This document shows positions 1-5,964 of a DNA stretch of 64,000 bases, piece by piece. How positions within the stretch are numbered: position 1 is the first letter of the stretch; each line of letters starts with the position of its first letter. The DNA is from Mycolicibacterium frederiksbergense. Lineage in GTDB: Bacteria > Actinomycetota > Actinomycetes > Mycobacteriales > Mycobacteriaceae. Location of the stretch: positions 4,758,249-4,822,248 of the forward strand of contig NZ_CP038799.1 of the NCBI RefSeq assembly GCF_012223425.1. The letters are read 5' to 3'. Both the position numbers and the translations under genes were made by a program. The notes below the pieces were generated by a model. That model was not told where the DNA came from. It saw only the letters and a program-made list of their open reading frames with translations, and did no database searches.

Positions 1-541
1 GCGCCTCGCCGGTGAGGAACGCGCCCCGGTGCCCGCGCTGCACGGCCTGACGGTGGCGGCGCTGCGTGCGGTGGCCGAGGGTCGTCGTCCCCGCGAGCTG
101 GTTCTCGATGCGTACCTGCTGCGGGCGATGGGGATCGCGGGCTGGGCGCCGTCGCTGACCGAATGCGCCCGGTGCGCGGCGCCCGGTCCACACCGGGCCT
201 TCCACGTCGGCGCGGGCGGCAGCGTGTGCGTGCACTGCCGGCCGTCGGGGGCCGCGACCCCCGCGCAGGCCGTGATGGATCTGATGATCGCGCTGCACGA
301 CGGTGACTGGGAGTTCGCCGAGGCGTCCGCCTCATCGCATCGCAGCCAGGCCAGCGGGCTGGTGGCCGCGCATCTGCAGTGGCACCTGGAACGTCAACTG
401 CGGACATTGCCACTGGTGGAGCGCGTATACAGAGTTGATACCGCGGCCGTTGAACGCGGCGCGGGGGTGGTCGGGCAGGATATGGCCCATGGCTACCAAA
501 CGGGGCAAGACCACGTACCCGCAGCTGCCCCCGGCGCCTGA
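1..541 (+). CDS. recO: DNA repair protein RecO, C-terminal part (5' end outside window)
   Basis: RecO helps load RecA onto SSB-coated single-stranded DNA in the RecF pathway of recombinational repair. Only the C-terminal portion is present; the reading frame is open to the window edge, so this is a partial gene cut by the window and not a truncation. The visible part holds the helical C-terminal domain and a four-cysteine cluster (CARC, then CVHC about 22 residues later) typical of zinc-binding RecO proteins. The downstream uppS start codon lies inside the last 53 bases of recO, so the two genes are co-transcribed and probably translationally coupled. The recO-uppS order is conserved in mycobacteria, which supports the name. 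Confidence 0.9.
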   Translation, partial: RLAGEERAPVPALHGLTVAALRAVAEGRRPRELVLDAYLLRAMGIAGWAPSLTECARCAAPGPHRAFHVGAGGSVCVHCRPSGAATPAQAVMDLMIALHDGDWEFAEASASSHRSQASGLVAAHLQWHLERQLRTLPLVERVYRVDTAAVERGAGVVGQDMAHGYQTGQDHVPAAAPGA

Positions 542-1370
542 GGACTACCCGGTTTTCCCGGACGTCTCGAGGTGGCCGGTGGTGTTCCCGGAGCTGCCGC
601 CGCGCACCAACGGCGCGTTCTCCCGGCCGCCGCAGCACCCGTCGAAGGCGGCTGCTCCGCAGATCCCGGCCGACCAGGTTCCCAACCACGTCGCCGTCGT
701 CATGGACGGTAACGGCCGGTGGGCCACCCAGCGCGGGCTGGGTCGCACCGAGGGACACAAGATGGGCGAGGCCGTCCTCATCGACATCACCTGCGGCGCC
801 ATCGAACTGGGCATCAAACATCTTAGCGTGTATGCATTCTCCACCGAGAACTGGAAGCGCAGCACCGAAGAGGTGCGTTTCCTGATGGGCTTCAACCGCG
901 AGGTGGTGCGCCGCCGCCGCGAGAACCTGGACGCCATGGGTGTCAACATGCGCTGGGTGGGCTCGCGGCCGCGCATGTGGAGCAGCGTCATCAAGGAGTT
1001 CGACATCGCCGAGCAGATGACGGTCGGCAACGACGTCATCACCGTCAACTACTGCGTGAACTACGGGGGCCGTACCGAGATCGTCGAGGCGGCAAGGCAA
1101 CTCGCCGAAGAGGCGGTCGCGGGCAAGGTCAACCCGAATCGCATCAGTGAGGCGTCCTTCGCCAAGCACCTGCACCGCCCCGACATTCCCGATGTCGACC
1201 TGTTCATCCGGACATCGGGGGAGCAGCGGGCCAGCAACTTCCTGATCTGGCAGGCGGCGTATGCCGAGTACGTCTTCCAGGACAAGCTCTGGCCCGACTA
1301 TGACCGCCGCGACCTGTGGGCGGCGTGCGAGGAATACGTCAACCGCAACCGCCGGTTCGGGCGGGCCTGA
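489..1370 (+). CDS. uppS: decaprenyl diphosphate synthase (cis-prenyltransferase, UppS family)
   Basis: Long-chain Z-isoprenyl diphosphate synthase. It condenses isopentenyl diphosphate units onto an allylic primer to make decaprenyl diphosphate, the lipid carrier for peptidoglycan, arabinogalactan and lipoarabinomannan assembly. The signature VAVVMDGNGRW carries the catalytic aspartate near residue 73; the substrate-binding VDLFIRTSGEQR and the C-terminal WPDYDRRDL stretch are also present. The ATG giving MATKRGKTTYPQL was chosen because the following PQLPPAPEDYP matches the N-terminus I remember for M. tuberculosis Rv2361c; the frame is open further upstream but that part is recO in another frame. 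The length, 293 residues, fits the mycobacterial family. It overlaps recO, and its TGA overlaps the next start codon. Confidence 0.95.
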   Translation: MATKRGKTTYPQLPPAPEDYPVFPDVSRWPVVFPELPPRTNGAFSRPPQHPSKAAAPQIPADQVPNHVAVVMDGNGRWATQRGLGRTEGHKMGEAVLIDITCGAIELGIKHLSVYAFSTENWKRSTEEVRFLMGFNREVVRRRRENLDAMGVNMRWVGSRPRMWSSVIKEFDIAEQMTVGNDVITVNYCVNYGGRTEIVEAARQLAEEAVAGKVNPNRISEASFAKHLHRPDIPDVDLFIRTSGEQRASNFLIWQAAYAEYVFQDKLWPDYDRRDLWAACEEYVNRNRRFGRA

Positions 1371-1792
1371 TGGCATCCGGCGGGCAGGAGCGCAGCGACC
1401 CGGGAATGTCTTCGCTCGAGGATCGGCTCGCGGCCATCGCCGAGGCGTTGCTGACCGCCACCCGTGAGGACGACGGCGCGCTGACCGTGCACCACGACGG
1501 CACGTTCGCCTCGCTGCGGGTGGTGAGCGTCGGCGAGGGGCTGGACATGGTGTCGCTCAACCAGGTCCTGGCCTGGGACCTGCCGCTGGACGACGAGCTG
1601 CGCGCCACGGTGTCCGGGCACACCCGGGGCACCCTGCTGGGCACGGTGTCACTGGCCGAGAAGGATGACACCTCAGCGGATGTGCTGCTGCGCTACAACT
1701 TTCCGGGCTCGGGCCTGTCCGACGAGGCGCTCGGCACGCTGATCATGATGGTGCTGTCCACCGGCGCCGACGTGCGGCGCACGCTGACGTGA
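1370..1792 (+). CDS. conserved hypothetical protein of the uppS operon (Rv2360c position)
   Basis: A 140-residue soluble protein of unknown function. There is no signal peptide, transmembrane segment or cysteine. The chosen ATG overlaps the uppS stop (TGATG), so translational coupling is likely; a second ATG 36 bases downstream, giving MSSLEDRLAAIAEALL, is a reasonable alternative. The pattern of an N-terminal helix followed by alternating strands, ending in a long helix (GLSDEALGTLIMMVLS), is reminiscent of YbjN/CesT-like chaperone folds, but that is only an impression from secondary-structure periodicity. The position directly after uppS matches Rv2360c of M. tuberculosis. It ends in a GTGA overlap with the Nudix gene. 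Confidence 0.75.
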   Translation: MASGGQERSDPGMSSLEDRLAAIAEALLTATREDDGALTVHHDGTFASLRVVSVGEGLDMVSLNQVLAWDLPLDDELRATVSGHTRGTLLGTVSLAEKDDTSADVLLRYNFPGSGLSDEALGTLIMMVLSTGADVRRTLT

Positions 1793-2187
1793 CTCCGGTG
1801 ATCCGGATCGTTGCGGCCGTCGTGCTCGACGACCGCAACCATGTGCTGGTGGTCCGCAAGCGCGGGACCACGGCGTTCATGCAGCCCGGCGGAAAGATCG
1901 AACCGGGGGAGACGCCGGTGCAGGCGCTGCGCCGGGAGATCCGCGAAGAACTCGGCGCCGGCGTGGTGGAGGAATCCATCCGCTCGCTGGGACATCACGA
2001 TGCGGCGGCGGCCAATGAGCCCGGCCATCGCGTCGCCGCCGACCTGTTCCTGGTCAGCCTCGATGATCGACCGCAACCGGGCGCCGAGATCGTCGAGATG
2101 GCGTGGGTGGACCCACACGCACCCGGTGATATCGAGCTCGCCCCGCTGACCGTCGGCGCGGTGCTGGAGTTCGTGCGCGTCAGCTGA
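1789..2187 (+). CDS. Nudix hydrolase
   Basis: A small (132 residues) Nudix-fold pyrophosphohydrolase. The Nudix box is complete: GKIEPGE, then seven residues, then REIREELGA, fitting GX5EX7REUXEEXGU with the metal-binding glutamates in place. The N-terminal strand (IRIVAAVVLDDRNHVLVVRK) and the FMQPGG turn before the box are typical of the family. The substrate cannot be read from sequence; MutT-like housecleaning of oxidised nucleotides or a small nucleoside diphosphate derivative are both possible. The GTG start overlaps the preceding stop codon as GTGA, making this the last gene of the recO-uppS operon. Its 3' end runs a few bases into the convergent furB gene. Confidence 0.9.
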   Translation: MTPVIRIVAAVVLDDRNHVLVVRKRGTTAFMQPGGKIEPGETPVQALRREIREELGAGVVEESIRSLGHHDAAAANEPGHRVAADLFLVSLDDRPQPGAEIVEMAWVDPHAPGDIELAPLTVGAVLEFVRVS

Positions 2188-2575
2188 CCTTCGCGCACTT
2201 CCCGCACACCCCGAAGATCTCGATGGTGTGGCTGACATCGGTGAAACCGTGCTGCGCGGCGACCTGGTCGGCCCACACCTCGGCGGCGCCGCCCTCGACC
2301 TCGACGGTGGCACCGCAGATCCGGCACACGAGGTGATGGTGGTGATGTTCCGAGCACAGCCGGTACACCGATTCCCCGGTGTCGGTGCGCAGGGTGTCGA
2401 CCTGGCCGGCGGTGGCCATGGACTGCAGTGTCCGGTACACGGTGGTCAGCCCGATACCTTCGCCGCGCTTGCGCAGTTCGTCGTGCAGTTCCTGCGCGGA
2501 CCGGAAGTCCGCGATGTCGTCGAGCAGCGCGGAGATCGCCGCGCGCTGCTTCGTCGAGCGCACCACGGGGGTCAT
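2180..2575 (-). CDS. furB: zinc uptake regulator Zur (FurB)
   Basis: Fur-family zinc-dependent repressor of 131 residues. An N-terminal winged-helix DNA-binding domain (LTTVYRTLQSMATAGQV) is followed by a metal-binding dimerisation domain with a run of five histidines (residues 77-81), a CRIC pair (C84, C87) and a C-terminal CGKC pair (C124, C127) that form the structural zinc site. In M. tuberculosis FurB (Rv2359) represses zinc uptake genes, the alternative ribosomal protein operon and an ESX-3 cluster when zinc is bound. It is the second gene of the smtB-furB operon, joined by an ATGA overlap, so it should be induced when SmtB releases DNA in excess zinc. Its tail overlaps the convergent Nudix gene by 8 bases. 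Confidence 0.93.
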   Translation of the reverse strand: MTPVVRSTKQRAAISALLDDIADFRSAQELHDELRKRGEGIGLTTVYRTLQSMATAGQVDTLRTDTGESVYRLCSEHHHHHLVCRICGATVEVEGGAAEVWADQVAAQHGFTDVSHTIEIFGVCGKCAKVS

Positions 2576-2925
2576 GCCGGGTCCTCGGCGGCGTGGGTGA
2601 CGGCCGCCACCACGATCTCGGCGAGGTGATGGTCGACGAGGCGGTACATCACCTCGCGGCCGCTGCGTTCCCCGGCCACCACGCCGGCGGACTTGAGGAT
2701 GCGCAGGTGCTGGCTGACCAGCGGCTGGGGCACGTCCAGCGCGTCGACGAGTTCGTGCACACAGCGCTGGGATTCGCGCAGTTGCAGCACGATGGCGATG
2801 CGCAACGGTGCGGCCAGCGCGCGCAGCAGATCCCCGGTGATGTCCAGGATCTCGCGTGACGGTAGCTCGGGGAACGGTGAGCTGGCATGCTCGTGCTCGT
2901 GGCCGGTAGTGGAAACGGTTTTCAT
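2572..2925 (-). CDS. smtB: ArsR/SmtB-family zinc-responsive repressor
   Basis: A 117-residue winged-helix metalloregulator. The helix-turn-helix region reads VPQPLVSQHLRILKSAGVV. The canonical alpha-5 zinc site DxHx10HxxE is perfectly kept (D98, H100, H111, E114), so the protein should sense Zn(II); a cysteine followed by VHELVD in alpha-3 resembles the second metal site of the family. The N-terminus has an HEHEH stretch that could also bind metal. In mycobacteria SmtB represses its own smtB-furB operon and is released by zinc, which then charges Zur. A perfect palindrome starts 14 bases upstream of the ATG and is the probable operator. Confidence 0.93.
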   Translation of the reverse strand: MKTVSTTGHEHEHASSPFPELPSREILDITGDLLRALAAPLRIAIVLQLRESQRCVHELVDALDVPQPLVSQHLRILKSAGVVAGERSGREVMYRLVDHHLAEIVVAAVTHAAEDPA

Positions 2926-2939
2926 TATGAAGTCAGATT

Positions 2940-2959
2940 ACATGCGCATCTGCGCATGT
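2940..2959. promoter_or_regulatory. SmtB operator (9+9 bp palindrome)
   Basis: The sequence holds a perfect inverted repeat, ACATGCGCA - TC - TGCGCATGT, between smtB and the divergent glyS. ArsR/SmtB repressors bind imperfect 12-2-12 type dyads at their own promoters, so this is very probably the autoregulatory SmtB site. A site here would block transcription initiation of smtB-furB; an effect on glyS is less likely because the glyS start is 60 bases away. Confidence 0.75.
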
Positions 2960-3021
2960 CAATGGTTGGGCAGGGACTCCGCGGCGAGGGGGTCGCGATC
3001 TCATCGCTACGCTGTTGACCC

Positions 3022-4404
3022 GTGGCATCCCTCATCGACACCGTTGCAAACCTGGCGAAACGCCGTGGCCTCGTCTACCAATCGGGCGAGATCTACGGCG
3101 GTACCAAGTCCGCCTGGGACTACGGACCACTCGGGGTGGAGCTCAAGGAGAACATCAAAAAGCAGTGGTGGCGTTCGGTGGTCACCGGCCGCGATGACGT
3201 CGTCGGCCTGGACAGCGCCATCATCCTGCCCCGCCAGGTGTGGGTGGCCTCCGGGCACGTCGCGGTGTTCAACGACCCGCTCGTCGAATGCCTGAACTGT
3301 CACAAGCGGCACCGCCAGGATCACCTGCAGGAGGCCTACGCGCTCAAGAAGGGTGGGGAGCCCGATGACGTCCCCATGGGTGAGATCGTCTGCCCGGACT
3401 GCGGGACCAAGGGGCAGTGGACCGAGCCGCGCGATTTCAACATGATGCTCAAGACCTACCTCGGGCCCATCGAGTCCGAGGAGGGTCTGCACTACTTGCG
3501 TCCGGAGACCGCGCAGGGCATCTTCGTCAACTTCGCCAATGTGGTGACCACGTCCCGCAAGAAGCCGCCCTTCGGTATCGGCCAGATCGGCAAGAGCTTC
3601 CGCAACGAGATCACCCCGGGCAACTTCATCTTCCGCACCCGTGAGTTCGAGCAGATGGAGATGGAGTTCTTCGTCGAGCCGTCCACCGCGCCGGAGTGGC
3701 ACAAGTACTGGATCGAGACCCGGCTGAAGTGGTACACCGATCTGGGGATCAACCCGGAGAATCTGCGCCTCTACGAGCACCCGCTGGAAAAGCTGTCGCA
3801 CTACAGCGCGGGCACCACCGATATCGAGTACAAGTTCGGTTTCTCCGGCAACCCGTGGGGCGAGCTGGAGGGTATCGCCAACCGCACCGACCACGACTTG
3901 TCCAGCCACGCAAAGGCTTCCGGTGTCGACCTGACCTACTATGATCAGGCTTCGGACACCCGCTACACGCCCTACGTGATCGAGCCGGCGGCCGGTCTGA
4001 CCCGCTCGCTGATGGCGTTCCTGGTCGATGCCTACACCGAGGACGAGGCGCCGAACGCCAAGGGCGGGGTGGACAAGCGCACCGTGCTCAAACTCGACCC
4101 GCGGCTGGCCCCGGTCAAGGCGGCGGTGCTGCCGCTCTCGCGGCACGCCGATTTGTCGCCCAAGGCAAAGGATCTCGCCGCCGAGTTGCGGCAGAGCTGG
4201 AATGTCGAGTTCGACGATGCCGGCGCGATCGGGCGGCGCTACCGCCGCCAGGACGAGATCGGCACCCCGTTCTGCGTGACGCTGGACTTCGATTCGCTCG
4301 AGGACCAGGCGGTCACCATCCGCGAGCGGGACGCCATGACCCAGGAGCGGGTGGCGATCTCCGAGGTCTCGAATTATCTTGCCGTGCGGTTGAAGGGCTG
4401 CTGA
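3022..4404 (+). CDS. glyS: glycyl-tRNA synthetase (class II, alpha2 type)
   Basis: Charges tRNA-Gly with glycine for translation. At 460 residues this is the single-polypeptide eukaryote/archaea-like bacterial form. Class II motif 2 is visible as FRNEITPGNFIFRTREFEQ and motif 3 as GLTRSLMAFLVDAY, and the anticodon-binding domain occupies the last 120 residues. CLNC and CPDC pairs near residues 91-125 suggest a zinc-binding insertion. The GTG start is chosen because it gives MASLIDTVANLAKRRG, the usual N-terminus of the mycobacterial enzyme. It is monocistronic, divergent from smtB, and followed by a strong hairpin. Confidence 0.96.
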   Translation: MASLIDTVANLAKRRGLVYQSGEIYGGTKSAWDYGPLGVELKENIKKQWWRSVVTGRDDVVGLDSAIILPRQVWVASGHVAVFNDPLVECLNCHKRHRQDHLQEAYALKKGGEPDDVPMGEIVCPDCGTKGQWTEPRDFNMMLKTYLGPIESEEGLHYLRPETAQGIFVNFANVVTTSRKKPPFGIGQIGKSFRNEITPGNFIFRTREFEQMEMEFFVEPSTAPEWHKYWIETRLKWYTDLGINPENLRLYEHPLEKLSHYSAGTTDIEYKFGFSGNPWGELEGIANRTDHDLSSHAKASGVDLTYYDQASDTRYTPYVIEPAAGLTRSLMAFLVDAYTEDEAPNAKGGVDKRTVLKLDPRLAPVKAAVLPLSRHADLSPKAKDLAAELRQSWNVEFDDAGAIGRRYRRQDEIGTPFCVTLDFDSLEDQAVTIRERDAMTQERVAISEVSNYLAVRLKGC

Positions 4405-4420
4405 CCTACTTCCCGCGAGT

Positions 4421-4468
4421 AGACGCAAAAGGCCCCAATTCCCATCGGAGTTGGGGCCTTTTGCGTCT
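4421..4468. terminator. strong hairpin terminator after glyS
   Basis: Perfect 18-bp inverted repeat: AGACGCAAAAGGCCCCAA, a 12-base loop, and its exact complement TTGGGGCCTTTTGCGTCT. The A-rich and T-rich tracts inside the stem on both sides would let it act in either direction. It lies 17 bases after the glyS stop and just before the arsR promoter, so it isolates the two units. Confidence 0.88.
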
Positions 4469-4489
4469 GCTCGTCAGCAGATTACCTTT

Positions 4490-4515
4490 GACATATTCCT
4501 TGACGGGAATACGTC
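4490..4515. promoter_or_regulatory. candidate ArsR operator overlapping the promoter
   Basis: Imperfect dyad GACATATTCC - TTGACG - GGAATACGTC with 9 of 10 arm positions matching, centred 22 bases upstream of the arsR start. A consensus-like -35 hexamer TTGACA (from base 4488) overlaps its left arm. Position and symmetry fit autoregulation by the adjacent ArsR-type protein; direct binding is inferred. Confidence 0.6.
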
Positions 4516-4524
4516 GATCGGCTT

Positions 4525-4869
4525 ATGGTGGCTGACATGCAGGCGGCAGTGTTCGTGGCGCTGGGGGAGCCGAGCCGCTTGCGGATCGTCGATCTGCTCA
4601 GGGCAGGGCCACTGTCGGTCGGCGCGATCGCCGAGGCGCTCGGAATACGGCAGCCGCAGGTGTCCAAACACCTTCGGGTGCTTGGTGATTCGGGGCTCGT
4701 CAGTAGTCAGGCCCAGGCGCGACAGCGGATCTACCAGCTCGAAGCCGAGCCGTTCGAGGATATCGGCCAGTGGGTCGCATCCTTCGAACGGTTGTGGGAT
4801 GACCGGCTGGACTCCCTTGGTGACTTCCTGAATTCGATGGCACACGAGAAGAAAGACGAAAGCCCATGA
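4525..4869 (+). CDS. ArsR-family transcriptional regulator
   Basis: A 114-residue winged-helix protein, with the DNA-reading helix in AEALGIRQPQVSKHLRVLGDSGLV. It has no cysteine pairs or metal-site histidines, so it belongs to the non-metal subgroup usually paired with an AHSA1/SRPBCC protein. The second possible start, an ATG 12 bases further on (MQAAVFVALGEPSRLR), aligns equally well with the family. It ends in an ATGA overlap with the SRPBCC gene, a widespread two-gene arrangement in which the regulator and the ligand-binding protein are co-expressed. A dyad upstream is its probable operator. The ligand is unknown. Confidence 0.88.
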   Translation: MVADMQAAVFVALGEPSRLRIVDLLRAGPLSVGAIAEALGIRQPQVSKHLRVLGDSGLVSSQAQARQRIYQLEAEPFEDIGQWVASFERLWDDRLDSLGDFLNSMAHEKKDESP

Positions 4870-5357
4870 TTCTGCAGCTGTTCAAGAAGAAGAAAGAGTT
4901 CACCCTCCAGCGGACCTACGGTGCGCCGATCGCCACCGTGTGGGACGCCTGGACCCAGGCAGAAATGCTGCAGCAATGGTGGGGCCCGAAAAACACCTTC
5001 GTCCCCGAATGCCGGATCGACCCGGCCGTCGGCGGCGAGGTCTTCGTCGTCATGCAGGCCGGTGAGGGCATGGGCAAGTACGCGGGCACCCGCTGGCCGA
5101 TGGCCGGCACCTTCACTCGGGTCGACCCGGTCACCCGGCTGACCTATGACGCGCGGTCGTGGACCGACGGCCAGGAGTCGACGACGACGATCGAGCACAC
5201 CAACGACATCACGCTGAGCGAGCAGGACGGTCAGACCACGATCACGCTGGAGGTGACCATCACCAGCATCGGCGACAAGGCCAAGATGGCCGCGTTCGGC
5301 ATGAAGTTCGGTTACAAGGCGCAGCTCGACAAGCTCGCCGACCAGCTGAGCGGGTAG
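4866..5357 (+). CDS. SRPBCC / AHSA1-family protein
   Basis: A 163-residue START-like (Bet v 1 fold) protein with the typical opening FTLQRTYGAPIATVWDAWT and a WWGPK motif, as in activator of Hsp90 ATPase homologue 1 domains. In bacteria these proteins bind hydrophobic small ligands in a deep pocket; the partner ArsR gene overlaps it by 4 bases, which suggests a shared stress or ligand response. A long C-terminal amphipathic helix (AFGMKFGYKAQLDKLADQL) closes the fold. There are no obvious catalytic residues. The ligand and role cannot be assigned from sequence. Confidence 0.85.
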   Translation: MILQLFKKKKEFTLQRTYGAPIATVWDAWTQAEMLQQWWGPKNTFVPECRIDPAVGGEVFVVMQAGEGMGKYAGTRWPMAGTFTRVDPVTRLTYDARSWTDGQESTTTIEHTNDITLSEQDGQTTITLEVTITSIGDKAKMAAFGMKFGYKAQLDKLADQLSG

Positions 5358-5433
5358 CCCGAATTGCTGCGCCGGAGGAGGTCTGGGCTCATTTAGGATT
5401 TGAGTCGAGCGATCAAAGGGGGCGGCGATCAGC

Positions 5434-5964
5434 GTGCTGGGGGCATTTCTTTCGACGTGGGACAGCGCCCGCGCGACGCTCGGCGAGGGCCCGCCGGTCG
5501 GCGGGGCCGAGTTCGACCGCAGCGGCACACTCGACGAGTTGCATCGCATGATCGCCTCGGCCGGGCCCGGTGAGCACTGGACGGGCGCCGCGGCCGAGGC
5601 CTACTCGGGCCGCAACGAACGGCTGGTCGGCACGATCGGCGGGCTCGCCGAACTCGATCGGCGCCTCGGATCCGAGGTGGACCGGTCAGCGCAGGTGGTG
5701 GCAGCCGGACGGCGGGACCTGGACGCGGTCAAACAGTGGGTGCTGAGCGCCGCGGCCAGCGTGCCGCCCAACACGGCCGGTGAACGTGCCCTCATCGCGG
5801 TGGTGTCACGCGGTGTCGGCGAGGTCGCCGACATCCTGCGCCGGTCCAACGCCGATATGAACGGCATCGCGGCCCGGATCCGCGATCTCGGCGAGGGCTA
5901 TCAGACCCTGGGCGACCGCCAGGGCCGTGACGCTGACGCCGATGATCCGAACGGGCAGGGCTAG
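5434..5964 (+). CDS. EspA/EspE-family type VII secretion substrate-like protein
   Basis: A 176-residue, almost wholly helical protein. The segment HWTGAAAEAYSGRNERL carries the W-x-G turn and the A-A-x-x-Y pattern shared by EspA/EspE and WXG100-type ESX substrates; the preceding FLSTWDSARATLGEG opening is typical of a family of small mycobacterial EspA/EspE-like proteins. A long coiled region follows (AELDRRLGSEVDRSAQVVAAGRRDLDAV). I do not see a clear YxxxD/E secretion signal at the C-terminus, so secretion is inferred only from family membership. GTG is the start used; an AGGGGG run lies about 11 bases upstream. It converges with the TPM-domain gene, overlapping its stop by 4 bases. In M. 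tuberculosis the neighbouring position holds esxO/esxP, which may not be coincidental. Confidence 0.7.
   Translation: MLGAFLSTWDSARATLGEGPPVGGAEFDRSGTLDELHRMIASAGPGEHWTGAAAEAYSGRNERLVGTIGGLAELDRRLGSEVDRSAQVVAAGRRDLDAVKQWVLSAAASVPPNTAGERALIAVVSRGVGEVADILRRSNADMNGIAARIRDLGEGYQTLGDRQGRDADADDPNGQG

Noticed and set aside
303..488. In-frame upstream extension of uppS
   Set aside because: The first 62 codons overlap recO in another frame, and their sequence does not resemble UppS; the family N-terminus begins at the later ATG.
3007..4428. Open frame of about 470 codons antisense to glyS
   Set aside because: Lies fully opposite a clear glycyl-tRNA synthetase; composition is Arg/Gly/Asp/Val-rich as expected of the mirrored third codon position in high-GC DNA. 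No start with a ribosome-binding site or family motif.
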